DNA of 64,000 nucleotides, from NCBI RefSeq assembly GCF_016859285.1, contig NC_053415.1:19265501-19329500 (forward strand). The letters are read 5' to 3'. Position 1 is the stretch's first letter, and each line of letters opens with the position of its first letter. This DNA comes from Xiphias gladius (Eukaryota > Chordata > Actinopteri > Istiophoriformes > Xiphiidae). Position numbers and translations under genes: made by a program. The notes below the pieces were generated by a model. It worked only from the letters and a program-made list of their open reading frames with translations. It did not search any database and was not told where the DNA came from. This document shows positions 1 through 29,129 of the stretch, one piece after another.

Positions 1-673
1 CCACCACAGCTGCAGCAGTGGAAGCTGTTGCAGTTGAATGAGGCAAAATCTAGACATTAACAGTTATAAAAAAAAAAAAGGGGGGGGGGGGGGGTTAACA
101 CTAAAATTATAAAATAGGACTGGACTGTTAAATAAACCACACATGATTGGACAGCAGGCTCAGAGACTGATTTACTAAGATGTGTTTCACTTGCGGTGTG
201 AAGCTTTTTGATTTACTCGTGTTTGAAATCAGTTGGTAAAAGGTTCTGTGGTGTCTCAACAGTACGTTATTCAGAAAACATGTCCGCCCCCCCCAAACCA
301 CTACTGAAATAATCAGGTGTACGTTGTTAAATCGAATAGATTTCAGAAAATGCTTTAAATTAGGAGTGGGGAAAAACTCCCAATAATGCTGTGCAACATG
401 AACAATAGTAAAATTAACCAGTGTTAAATATACCGATGTCATGCTCTGGACTTTTTGAGGTGAATCATTTGGTGTTGCATCTTGTTGGATTTTGCGTGCT
501 ATATAATTCAATATATGGTAGAATGACTTTAGAGATTTGAAATATGTCTAATTTATGATATGGAACTATACTTTTTACCTCTGAGAATTAAAATGCATTC
601 AATAGACTGATTTATATATATAATATACAAGTACTTTGCCTGAATTGTGTGTTCTGCATGTACTCCTTCACAG
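1..673 (+). other. Upstream intron of cmss1
   Basis: This stretch precedes the first recognisable exon and ends in a good acceptor (ttcacag at 667-673). It is AT-rich and I see no convincing exon in it. It contains a homopolymer junction of 12 A followed by 15 G at 68-94. The opposite-strand ORF at 128-511 shows no recognisable domain. Confidence 0.6.
68..94. repeat. Poly(A)-poly(G) homopolymer junction
   Basis: Twelve A are followed directly by fifteen G. Such tracts are unstable and hard to sequence, so the exact length is uncertain. The G run could form a quadruplex. Confidence 0.85.
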
Positions 674-2519
674 ACCGAGTGCATAAGTCCTCAAAAAAAG
701 ACTGAGGATGAAAAGTCAAATAAACCCAAAAAAAAGAGAAAGGTGAGTGTTGCTGCGTAGACTGTTCGATGCAGTGGCAGTCTCTGGGCTTTGTCTGGGA
801 GTATTACATCAATATATGTTTTTTTCCAGAAGAAAAAGACAATTACTGATGTCCTGGCCACCTCTGAGCAAAAACCCGGCTGTCCGGCTGACCTGCAGAA
901 CCTGATCACACAGTATTTCTCAGACAAGCGCTCTGTGATCGAGCAGGAGGAGCTCAAATTGCAGGGTGAGTCAGGGCAAGTCCCCTTTAACTTGGATGTT
1001 CAGTCAATATCTGCTGATCTGTTGATTCACCAAGGTCACCTTCTGTCCTGCATCTTCCAGACTCCTGTTTCCTGTCCAGTAATGACTTGACGCACAGCCT
1101 CTCCTCTTATCTGAAACAGGGTGAATGATGTTTCTAAACTTGATTTGGATAAATCTTCTATCATGTGTTTGTTCTAAACACACTCATTTCACTTTTTTTT
1201 TCTTCTTTTCCCATTATCCTTAGTTTGTCCCAAGTGGGCAAAGATTCAAAAGCAGCATACAGAAAAGAGTTCGGTGGTTCTGCTCATCGTCTGTAGCTCT
1301 GCTCTCCGAACCATTGAGCTCATCAAGTAAGTGATACACCAGTGATGTTTATTAAATTAAAACTTCTTTATTATAAACTGATATGAGTGCAATTTGTTTT
1401 TGTTATTCCCAGGCAGCTGACCACCTTCAAGGGTGAAGCCAAAGCAGTAAAGCTTTTTGCGAAACATATCAAGGTATTAGAGATGTCAGTCATTGTATTG
1501 CTTGTGGATTGTGTGCAAGGGGGCAGGCTTTACCAGAACAGTTCTTTGTGTGTCTTTCGACTGCTTAGATAGAGGAGCAGGTGAAGTTGCTGCAGAAAGG
1601 CGTCACCCACATTGGAGTGGGGACACCTGGCAGGGTCAGCGCTCTTATTGAGAAAGGTAGGTGTGGACACAATAGTATTACTGTTTAACTGCAAAGCTTT
1701 TAAAACCTTCCTCATCTGTGGAAACTCTGTCTATTTTTCCTAGAGGGGTTGAACTTGCAGGCACTGAGATACCTGGTTCTGGACTGGAACTGGAGAGACC
1801 AGAAGCTCAGAAGGATGGTAGACATTCCTGAGGTAAACTGCTGCCCCCTGCTGGATGATTAGCTTGTTTTGAAAAAAACATTGTTAGTGCATGTGCACAA
1901 GAGAGGTTCAAGTTTCCACATAACACAACATAATGGGTTTCCAAACTAGTCGCAGTGTCAAAAAATCCTGCCTGAATGCAGGGCTCAAACTAACGATTCA
2001 TTTCATTATTGATACATCGTTTTATCAATTAAAATGTCAGAAGGCTGAGAGGTATTAATCATAATTTCCTGGTGTAGGAAGACTTTAAATATCTTCAGAT
2101 ACCATCAAATACTTAATAAAGTCATCTGGTGTGTTTAGTATTTATTTGTTTTAGTGAACAAGGAGATGGCTTGTGTCCAGCAGTTGAACTTTTTAAATAA
2201 CAAGTATTTGCATATTCATAGATTCTGGATGTTTCAGTTAGGGAGAAGGATTAGATTTACTAAGGTAATTGAACTTTATTTATGGAAAAACCACATCAGA
2301 CAAGAATCATTATTCAAAGCAGAGAACTTTTTATATGTATTGAAAACATGCCTGGAGGAGATCTTTATTTTTTATCTTTTTATCTTTTTCCCTAGCAACT
2401 ATACGTTACACATCATCTGTTCCTGTCTCTTTCAGATCAAACTGGACTTTATGAAGCTTCTGGAGAGTGGTATCCTGAATGGCTGCAAAGAAGACAAAGT
2501 CAAAATTGGACTTTTTTAA
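674..2519 (+). CDS. cmss1: CMS1 ribosomal small subunit homolog, 5' end missing
   Basis: Seven exons join in one frame: 674-742, 830-965, 1224-1326, 1413-1473, 1569-1656, 1744-1832 and 2436-2519. All introns are GT-AG. They give 209 codons plus TAA; vertebrate CMSS1 is about 280 residues, so roughly 70 N-terminal residues lie before the window. The first exon encodes a lysine-rich stretch ending PKKKRK followed by KKK, a strong nuclear localisation signal. The core resembles a degenerate DEAD-box fold: [11 protein letters not shown] (motif Ia-like), GVGTPGR (motif Ib) at fragment residues 139-145, and LVLDW at 163-167 where an active helicase would have DEAD. CMS1 proteins are known small-subunit (SSU) ribosome-biogenesis factors of the nucleolus, so a scaffolding rather than ATPase role is likely (inference). 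The gene is followed about 0.8 kb downstream by tmem30c on the same strand. Confidence 0.93.
1985..2075. repeat. Interspersed repeat fragment in last cmss1 intron
   Basis: The segment has the pattern 'aactaacgattcatttcatt...attaaaatgtcagaa', which I recognise as one end of a short repeat very common in percomorph genomes. Related copies occur here near 18.1, 19.3, 24.8, 27.4 and 37.1 kb. Confidence 0.55.
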
Positions 2520-2736
2520 CTGCACGTTGTAAACGTGCTAATAATCCACATGACGACTTTAAAGCGAGGTACTGATGGTCCTGACAGCATGCCGAGGGGC
2601 CTCATCCTGTTTGTTTTCCCTTTGTGTAGGATTGAAACCTGTGCTGTGCTTTCACTATTTTCAGAGGCGGTGTCAAATATGTGGTGCTGTTTGTTCACTC
2701 TTGTAATCCAACACAAAGTCCCGGTGTGATGGATTG

Positions 2737-2742
2737 AATAAA
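2737..2742 (+). terminator. Poly(A) signal of cmss1
   Basis: A canonical AATAAA lies 218 bases after the cmss1 stop codon and is followed by a T- and G-rich stretch (ttctgtttgtttgctctg). It gives a short 3' UTR ending near 2760. Confidence 0.75.
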
Positions 2743-3326
2743 CGGACTCAGAATGAAACCGGCATCCTTCTGTTTGTTTGCTCTGACCTTGGGAAATCCC
2801 TCCTACTGACAATGTGAGGTCATGAGTTTACTTGCCCACTAGGAAGCCCCATATATCATAACATCCTTGCTAGAGCATTTTAAAGCAGCACAACATGGGC
2901 CAAGAACCAACAGATTTTCTCCCATAGCAAAAAGATATCGTATATTCTTCTGTGTGATTTTGATATAAATAAACAGAAACGCGTGTGTTTGTCTTGTAGG
3001 AAGAAAGTCATGAAGAAGAACAAAATCATAAAAAATATGGAAGTAACAGCAGATATAAAGAGGTAGTTGGTAAAGGATTGTGGTTAATAAGTAACAGGCC
3101 ACAACGGTCTCCCCCGCCCTGCAAGGCCTGCTGGGAAAATCTCTTGGCAAGCAGAGTTGTGTGTGTGTGTGTGTGTGGGGGGGGTGCGTCTGTTTGTGCG
3201 TGCGCAGGGAGATATAGCTGAAATAAAGAACAGGAAGCGAAGATAGTAGCACTTTCTCGTACAGAATTTTTGGCTCTCCTGCTGTGCAGCAAGTAGCTCT
3301 CCGGTCCGCAACCGAAGGTCCCTCTC
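2743..3326 (+). promoter_or_regulatory. cmss1-tmem30c intergenic spacer with probable tmem30c promoter
   Basis: Only about 580 bases separate the cmss1 poly(A) signal from the tmem30c start codon. The spacer contains a (TG)n tract at 3158-3177 followed by a G run to 3184, then a GC-richer stretch with CAGGAAG, an ETS-type core, near 3230. No TATA box is evident. The tmem30c promoter and 5' UTR should lie within roughly 3190-3326; the start site cannot be fixed from sequence alone. Confidence 0.45.
3158..3184. repeat. (TG)10 microsatellite plus G8 run
   Basis: Ten uninterrupted TG units are followed by a run of eight G. It lies about 140 bases before the tmem30c start codon, so it may sit inside or close to that promoter. 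Confidence 0.9.
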
Positions 3327-5944
3327 ATGCGCAGAGTGAAGGGCAAGTCCGGGCCCTTGGCTCGGAGGCCAGACAACTCCGCTTTCAAACAGCAGAGGCT
3401 ACCTGCCTGGTCTCCCATGCTGACGGCTAACACTGTGCTGCCTTTCTTCTACTTAATGGCTCTGCTATGCATGCTGCTGGGAGTATGGCTGCTTCTTACG
3501 GTACAGAGCACACAGGAATTGAAGGTGAGTGTGTTTGTGAAAATTGCACTTCCTTATTTTGTGTGGAAATATTGTATTAACATACACATATAGTATATGT
3601 GGGTAAGAGAGGAGGAGACCGAATGCCCTTGTGTACAGTAAGAACGGGAGTGACAAAGAGGAAATGGTTAGGTTTTGATTAGGTAAACAGGAACAATTTA
3701 CCCACAATTTACATTAACACTGTCCTGTATTTTCAGATTGACTACACCGAGGCCGATACATGTGATAAATGTTTTGAAAAGCGTAAAAATGTTAGCAACG
3801 CAGGAGAGAGTTGCAACTGCAAAGTGGAATTTTTTCTTAAGAAACCATTCAAGGTAATTAACCTCAAGTTTTTGACAAACATATCCAATGAGTTGGACAA
3901 ATAATCTTACTCAAGCCCAACGTACAAGCTTTATACAGAGCTTTATGGTTCTCATAAGTGGATGGAGTTTGATCAGCTGTTGAAGTATGGTTGAATGCTC
4001 TGAAAAAGCTTGTAAGTGGACCTTTAGTTAAGATTATGTTGTCAAACCATAATATATATAGTGAATGAAAGACAGAATTCAGCCCAGCATTTCTGTTTTC
4101 GCACCTATGCTGATGATCTCTAGCCTGCTGTTGTTCCAGGGGGATGTCTTTTTCTATTATGCCCTCCAAAACTTTCATCAGAACCTCCGTAGATACATGG
4201 ACTCCAGAGATGACGGACAGATGGTTGGCAGGAAGAAAAACTTAAGGGTAGCTCCGCAATATTGTGTATTAATTCATCAGAATAACATAAGAACACTTCA
4301 CTTACTGCTAGGTTTTATGTTGACATGAATTGCTGCAACAAAAACTGTTTTTGCTGAAATTGTTTATACATTGTAGTTGTTGTGTCTTTGATGCAATGGT
4401 GGAGAAAGTATTCAAATCATTTACTTCAGCTAAAGTAGCACTGCTGCAATGTAAACCTACTCTTGTACAAGTAAAGGCCCTCCATTCAAAATCTAACATG
4501 CTCATTATATAGCAGAATCTGTGCTAAATTAGGACATATTAGAATATAATTTTATTCTTCTTATTACCGATTGATAACTATGTGTGCAGCATTTTCACGT
4601 AGTTGGTAGAGTTGAAGCTAACTTTGACTACTTGATATACAGCTGGGGAGTTTAATCTATAATAAAAAAAAACATATTTTTTAGACACATTTTACATGTA
4701 AAGCCTGAATCTGAGAAGTAACTGCAGCTGAAAAAGAAATGTAGTGGAGTAAAAAGCACACTATTTAGCTCTGAAATGTAGCGATGTAGAAGTATAAAGT
4801 AGCATAAAACTGAAATACTCAAGTGAAGATCCTTGAACTTGTACTAATACAGTAGTCGATGAAATGTACTTAGTTACATTCCACTACTTCTTTGTTGCAT
4901 ATTTTAGAATGTTAAATAATCTTCCTGGGTTTTTCCATTAACCTTGCTCCTTCACTAGAACCCCAGTTCATATTGCGAGCCGTTTACCAAAGACCAGAAT
5001 GGACTCCCCATTGCCCCCTGTGGCGCTGTGGCCAACAGTATGTTCAATGGTAAAGGCTGTTGCCATCACACACCATCCATCATCACGTCCCTTCTCCACT
5101 TTTCATCTCACTGGACTGTTAACTCGCATCTGTTCTCCCAGACTCCTTCATTCTGATCTATCATGCATCCAGTCGTCCTTCAGTTAAGGTTCCTCTGTTA
5201 CGGAGAGGCATCACCTGGTACACCGACAAAAATGTCAAGTACCGCAACCCCAAGGTGGACAACTTGACACTAGCTCAAGTGTTTGACGGTAAATAGAGCT
5301 TTAGATTTGGTCAAACACGGACTCAGTATTTCAGTTTCTAGTAAGTACTCCAGTATTTCAGATGTCATTCGTCACGTCTGGTTTGCAATCACTCCTCAGG
5401 CACAGCAAAGCCACTGTACTGGCAGAAGCCAGCCTATCGGCTTGATCCCGTCGACCCGAACAACAACGGCTTCATCAATGATGACCTGATCGTATGGATG
5501 AGGGAGGCAGCCTTCCCTAACTTCAAGAAGCTCTATGGGGTTTTATACAGCGCCAGCAACCCCTTCACTGTGGGTCTTCCCGCAGGGAGATACAGCATTG
5601 AGATATCCTACAGTATCCTTTCACTGCTGTAAGGGATGGACAGAAGTGGGGACTTTGTTGTAGGTTAGATTAGGGGATACAAGTCCAAGTCAGCTATTTT
5701 CCTTTGAGCTTCTCTTTGTGATCACCTATTTTCAGCCTTGACCTCTGCCCTTCCAGACTTCCCTGTGCAGCACTTCCAAGGCAGGAAGGCAGTGGTGCTG
5801 ACCACGCTGACCTGGTTTGGAGGTCAGAACCACTTCTTGCCCATTGCCTACCTAGTAACCAGCAGCCTGATCCTGCTGATAGCTGTCATCCTCACGGCGG
5901 TCTGGTGGAAGTTTGGGAAGGATGGAAAGAACATGGAGGAATGA
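3327..5944 (+). CDS. tmem30c: Transmembrane protein 30C, CDC50-family flippase beta subunit
   Basis: Seven exons (3327-3524, 3737-3853, 4140-4247, 4959-5049, 5142-5288, 5400-5612, 5757-5944) join to 353 codons with a TGA stop, the usual CDC50 length. The N-terminal cytosolic motif RRPDNSAFKQQRLPAW is a family hallmark. Membrane segments are at about 37-59 and 319-342, flanking a large exoplasmic loop. The loop has the family cysteine pattern C75, C78, C92, C94 and C147, C162, and N-glycosylation sequons at N84, N171 and N212. CDC50 proteins pair with P4-ATPases, allow their export from the ER and take part in phosphatidylserine and phosphatidylethanolamine flipping. The pattern suits TMEM30C by synteny with cmss1; TMEM30A is the alternative paralogue. 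TMEM30C is a pseudogene in human, whereas this copy has no break. Confidence 0.94.
4391..4888. repeat. Short non-autonomous DNA element in tmem30c intron 3
   Basis: The ends are imperfect inverted repeats: 'ggtggagaaagtattcaaat' at the left and 'gtacttagttacattccact' at the right. The interior has the 'agtataaagtagcataaaactgaaatactcaagt' character (in pieces) typical of a percomorph MITE. It fills most of the intron. Related sequence occurs at 31.63-32.35 and 50.06-50.56 kb. Confidence 0.65.
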
Positions 5945-6645
5945 ATGGTAAGAGGTGTGCCGGGAGGCTGAGGATCGAAATAGTGAATAAAACTCACAAG
6001 CAGCTTAAAATTGATCATTGTTGTGCTGATTAGGAGCTGTTTTGAGCCCAACAAATCCTAAATGACAAGAACGTTGATATGAGCAAATGAAGGATAAAGA
6101 CAGTGGTTTGAAAAATAATTAATTTGATACAGTACCATAATAGCATTTGCAGGAAAACCATCGAAGAATATAGTTTGACATCTGGAAATTACTTTCCCTA
6201 TCTACTAAAGGATCCACATGTGCAATGGCTTTTGTTGTGATGATGATGTTCTTAACCACTTGTGAAAGCTGGGTGCGACCGCACAGGCTTCAAGCTTCCT
6301 TTACTTGCTGATTTTACTTGAACCTTTGCATTTTTTTTTAATACACACCATTTTGTTCATGTACTGTTAATATTTATAAAGATAAATATATTTATTATAA
6401 TTATTATGTGAACAACTGCTAAAATCCAGTCACTGTGGTATTGAGACTGCAGTTGATGTCTCAGTAAACGCAAAGTGGAAAAACTACACTTCAATAAGTG
6501 TGATGTAGAATGCAGGACACCAGCAATCAGACAAACCCTGTAATGCTAATTTTTTAAAACCGAATAAAAGTTTCTAATTACAGCAGCATTAAAGTTTCTA
6601 TGTCAGTGTTATATGGGACAATAGGTACTTAAAATGCTATTATTT

Positions 6646-6870
6646 AGCAAGACTACGAATCTACAGCCATGCTAGCAGCTCTGTGAGGGCAAAAGGGAGT
6701 TTTGACTCAAATGTTCAACGTGGCAATGCCAACATGCCTTTTTGCAGGTATGTTTACCTTGATCACTGTCTCGTTTAGTGTGTTGGCACGCTGACAAAGT
6801 ACAACCGGAGCTGATGGGAATGTCGTTAAATTAGCAGATACTCAGTCATAAACCAAAGTATCACATAACA
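6646..6870. repeat. Partial copy of a percomorph interspersed element
   Basis: Motifs 'ctacagccatgctagcag', 'agctgatgggaatgtcgtta' and 'tcataaaccaaagtat' match the same family found in full at 45.67-46.11 and 55.72-56.17 kb. This copy covers one half of the element. Confidence 0.6.
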
Positions 6871-7097
6871 ATGCTTTTTTTATAAACCAAAACAATGATG
6901 CAATTTAGATCTTTTCCCCTATAGTCTTAGTATGGCCATTGTTGATAATGGAAAAAAATGCTTTATCTAACTGTATTTGCAGTGTAATTGTGAAGTCTGT
7001 ATATGTTAGAAACACAACATAAACATCAGTCACATGTAAGTTCTCTGTTACTGCCCACAATAATAATTTTTCTGTTTTGGTGACAGCTTATGATTGT

Positions 7098-7103
7098 AAT
7101 AAA
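7098..7103 (+). terminator. Distal poly(A) signal of tmem30c
   Basis: This AATAAA lies 1.15 kb after the stop codon. It could end a long 3' UTR isoform, but the nearer signals may be used instead. Confidence 0.4.
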
Positions 7104-8695
7104 ACATTTTCTTTTAAAAACTCTTTATTTCTCTATATACAATCAGTGAGAGCCACATGAACACAACCCCTCTGTGACCAGGGAGCACCAAAAACACATA
7201 TGTATATTGATTGCCTTGGTTATTGAGCATAATCAAAGCAGGATTGGTGGCACAGCTGTGTGAGCACCTTCCCTCAGGGGAGGTTGCTGTTCTGTAAAGT
7301 CATAAAGCAGCTAGTTCCATTTTTTCTCTACCTACACTCCTGCCACGTTGTTTGGTCAGGTCAGTACCACAGGTGGACAGGAGAGGAATGCAGTCTACTG
7401 GTGCTACAGACAGACAATGAACACATCCTACTACAACTATAAGCCACATCATCACCAGTCCATAAAACAAACACACAGGACTGAAATATGGAAACAGCTT
7501 ACCACACATACAGATGTTGATGCACATAGGTACAAGGAAGGAACAAGTCACACTCAAATGCATTAGGACAGATTAAACACCCATTTCAACACGAGACAAT
7601 CACGATGCACAAATAAACACAAAGGAAACTTTACGAATTATCAGCTGTAACAGATTTACCAATCTACCTCCTCTCTCTGTACCTTTTTGCTAGAAAATCC
7701 TCTAGGTCTTTTAAAAATGTTTTTTTTTTTTCTCCTATATTAAGACTGCTTTAATGTTTAGTTGGCTAAACCTGCAAAGTTGGCACGATTGTGAAATTAA
7801 AATCTGCTGTGAATCAACATTGCATAAACACAGAAAAGGCAACATTTGGTCTCCAATACTAAAAAAAAGTATTTTCTCTTTGGGAGGTTCACTGATGACT
7901 GGTTCTCCCTTTAAGCCTCTTGAAGTAAGGTGTCTACAACAGTGCAACCACAATTTTTGGATCTGTAGTCAGTGAGGGTAGTGGTGGGGCATTTTTGAAT
8001 GAGAGTCTCTCCTTATCAGCAGGATGTGAAATAAAATAAATATCAGTAAGTCACTTGAGAGTTTTAACAGATTTGCAATAATGGAATTACTAGAACTATA
8101 CAAAATTTCAAGTCATGCTTTTAAACAAAGTAAGACAAAACGTACCATGTAAAACTAGAGTTTCTCTAGAAAGGAAAAATTCTTTGACCTTGAATGTGGG
8201 GTACTTAATGCAACATGCAGTTAATTCAGTAAGAGAACCCTTTGATTTGATTAAAGTAAATCATGAGGCACATTGCAGTTAAACCTGGTTTAGTATGTAA
8301 CAGAATAATAATGGAATAATGGAGATCACAGTTTCACAGAATGCAAGAACTACTAAGAATCACAGAACAGGGACAAAGTCTTTATCAAATAGTAGTCAGC
8401 TTTCTCCTTTTCATCCCTCCGACTCTCACACCTGGCACAAACACATTCATCTTTGTGGTTTCAGTGATAGGACTGTAATGGCACTACACAAGCAGATTGT
8501 GGCCATGCAGAGACAATTAGGCAATACAGACATCTCCAGATGAATCTAAAGCTAAGGTAGTGTTCATTCAAGACTCAAGCCCAGTCCCCAGGACTCGCAG
8601 GTTCACACCTCCTCCCACTTAAGCAACCCTCCATCTTTGTCCGTCGGGTTGTGCTGAGCAATGGGCCACATTAAGGCCATGTGCATCCCGACTCT
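7104..8695 (-). other. Probable dcbld2 3' UTR
   Basis: No other gene is seen between the dcbld2 stop codon and the facing poly(A) signals. The sequence is AT-rich without a recognised repeat of size. It is assigned to the 3' UTR by position and by the lack of an earlier AATAAA on the - strand. Confidence 0.45.
7124..7129 (-). terminator. Probable poly(A) signal of dcbld2
   Basis: TTTATT on the + strand reads AATAAA on the - strand. It lies about 1.57 kb after the dcbld2 stop codon and is the first canonical signal I see there. A weaker ATTAAA occurs at 7755-7750. Confidence 0.5.
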
Positions 8696-26664
<17,969 letters not shown>

Positions 26665-26680
<16 letters not shown>

Positions 26681-26703
26681 AGCAGCCTGCAGTCTGAATG
26701 CAT
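26665..26703 (-). other. Short upstream ORF overlapping the dcbld2 start
   Basis: An ATG at 26703-26701, with A at -3, lies 23 bases before the dcbld2 start in another frame. It reads 12 codons to TAA at 26667-26665 and so overlaps the main start. If the transcript includes it, it would lower DCBLD2 translation. The transcription start is unknown, so its presence in the mRNA is an inference. Confidence 0.5.
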
Positions 26704-26942
26704 ACTGCTCGCTTCGGGACCGGCTGCACCGCTTCAACCTGTACCGAGGAAAATGAGAACAAAAAAATATATGTCTACTAATCTTCCGATTTCTCGAGAG
26801 CGAGATCCTCCCGTGGATGTCCTTTTACTTCTCGTTTCACAGTCCAGTGGTTAGCGACACTCTCACTATGGAGGTAGCTGCTCCACACACACATACACAC
26901 ACACACACACACATACATACATACTTACACTCACTCACGGAC

Positions 26943-26944
<2 letters not shown>

Positions 26945-27025
<81 letters not shown>
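26945..27025. repeat. (AC)40 microsatellite near dcbld2 promoter
   Basis: About forty AC units run without interruption, preceded by imperfect CA/CATA repeats at 26884-26940. The tract lies about 265 bases upstream of the dcbld2 start codon and could adopt Z-DNA. Confidence 0.95.
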
Positions 27026-27026
<1 letters not shown>

Positions 27027-27487
27027 CCAGTCTGTGGAGCTACTTCCTCTACTGAGGCTCCTCCTCCCGATCTGGATCTGGGAGACCCGAGTCCCCCAAG
27101 TGGTCTGAATCAACGACCCCAGATTTACCAACGACCAAAGGGGGCCCAACATCCCCAGGTTCATTTTATAAAAACTGCATGTAAATTCATGAATTTAAAA
27201 CTCCAGTCTTGTGAGTCTTGTGGCCCTGGTTTTGTCGGGGGGCAGTGTCTCAAAGTTTCAATTTTTATTTTTGCTTTAGGACTGTTATTAAATTATTTTG
27301 TACAGTGCCTATGTGCATGTATTTCTAAATACAGTGTGTTTTATTTAAAGGAATGTAAAGGAAATAAATTTCCCCATAGGCCAAGTCTTTCAGTGTCTTG
27401 TTTTACCCGACCAACTGTCCGAAACCCAAAGATATTCAGTTTACTGTCACACCTATAGGAACATTTGCAGTTAGTACCACTTTAGCT

Positions 27488-27537
27488 TTATTGTTATTAT
27501 TATTATTATTATCTTATTATTATTATTATTATTATTT
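27488..27537. repeat. (ATT)n microsatellite
   Basis: A run of TTA/ATT triplets is broken once by a C (atcttatt). Confidence 0.9.
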
Positions 27538-28129
27538 TAGTTAAAGAAAAAACTTAAACAATTAACCCATTATGAAAATTGCTGTTTTTATTTCACAACT
27601 TTATTCTCCCCGGTGTCTTATTTCATAATGTCGATTTTCATCACAAAGTCTTTCTCTGTCAATCACGTCAAACAAGGTAGAGCCAGTCATGTGAGAGACG
27701 TGTCCGCACAGTCAGAATGGATCAGCGGGTTTCGACTGATGCATCATGTTGATGGGAAGCTTGACATGGAGCAATCGTTCAGAATTTAAGGGGATCACCA
27801 TCATACACGATTATCATACACCTCAAACTTAACCCATTGCTTCTTCTTCTGTACATCATTTATTTTATGCCCTTTTCTACCTGCAGTGTGATGTTATGCA
27901 ATTCATCCAGCTACACAGTTTATATAGTGTTAACTGCGCCAATCATACCTTTGTTTCTATGCCTGTTATATGTAACATTTGTATTATATAATAACATAGA
28001 CACACCTTTATTTACAGTAGCGCAGTTTGGTACATTAAGGCCGGCACATTGCACATCATTAATGCTCTGCACCCTCATTTGCACTTTGCACCTACCTTTT
28101 ATTTATTTATTTTTGTACTTGTATTTTAG

Positions 28130-28400
28130 AGTCAGATCATTTTTATTTATATAGCCCAATGTCACAAATCACACATTTGCTTCATGGGGCTTCACAATTT
28201 TTTTTTTACAGCATACGACAGCCTCTGTCCTTAGACCTTTGATTCAGATAAGGAAAAACTAAAAAAAAAAATAAAAAAAAATGGAAGAAACTTCAGAAAG
28301 AGCAACAGACTTGAGATCATTCTTCCAGGACAGAGAGAATAAAACATGACATGCAGTAGATGTTATGTGTACAGAATAGAGCAAAGTAGCAAAATTACAA
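28130..28400. repeat. Dispersed teleost repeat
   Basis: The sequence 'tttttatttatatagcccaa', 'gcatacgacagcctctgtcc', 'gataaggaaaaact' and 'gtgtacagaatagagcaa' follows the order of a widespread teleost retroposon-type repeat. No protein frame survives. Confidence 0.65.
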
Positions 28401-29069
28401 TATGGAAAATCAGAACGTCAATATTAATTTATATATTTTTTTTTCCCCCAGGGAAAGTTAATGGACATGGCCCAGTGGGAAAATCTTCAAAGTGACTATG
28501 TATGTGCAGCATAAATACTGTACTATACTTATACAATATATATATATATTTATTTAAGTAAATGTATATTCAGCATCTTGGACAAAATCAACCTAGCCAT
28601 TGTGTTGCTGGTCAATCACTGAGACTGGGACTGAGCTAATAAACTGCCCACCCTTTATTTCTCCATCAATGAGCTGTCCTTTCAGGTATGAGCCTCTGTG
28701 CACCCAAATCTGACGCAAGAGAATATATGTGCTGGGATGTTAGAAAGGCAACCCAGCACGGAGTTATTAAAGTGAGACCGTACGGAAATACGTTGACTGT
28801 GGCTGATTAATGGATGATTAATGGATGGAATTCATACGTCCAGGCTTTGGCTGGACATTTCAGAACCAGCATAGCAATATGAAGAGACTTTAAAAATATC
28901 CACTTATTATAGTTGTACTATACACCCTCACTTGCAAAAAGCTTGGACATGATGCAACTGTCAAGAGTAACCAATGGCAACGTGTAGCAACAAACACAGT
29001 TTTTAGCCTGAAGCCTGTGAGTAATGTGTCAAATGATTCAGAGTCTTTTTGTTTTGGATGGATGACCCA

Positions 29070-29070
<1 letters not shown>

Positions 29071-29129
<59 letters not shown>
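29071..29129. repeat. (TG)22(AG)8 compound microsatellite
   Basis: TG units run to 29114 and are followed directly by AG units to 29129. Confidence 0.95.

Larger units (their letters stand above)
5945..7103 (+). other. 3' UTR of tmem30c with several poly(A) signals
   Basis: AATAAA occurs at 5986-5991, 6563-6568 and 7098-7103, so alternative 3' ends are likely. A possible donor (atggtaagagg) directly follows the stop codon. The region includes a DNA-element copy at about 6646-6870. The most distal signal faces the dcbld2 signal on the other strand. Confidence 0.5.

Noticed and set aside
1..54. Possible additional cmss1 exon at the window start
   Set aside because: The sequence is codon-like, but no GT donor follows in a usable place and the reading frames close quickly.
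26681..26737. Upstream extension of the DCBLD2 N terminus
   Set aside because: The extended frame begins with TTG, not ATG. The ATG at 26680 has good context and gives a normal signal peptide.
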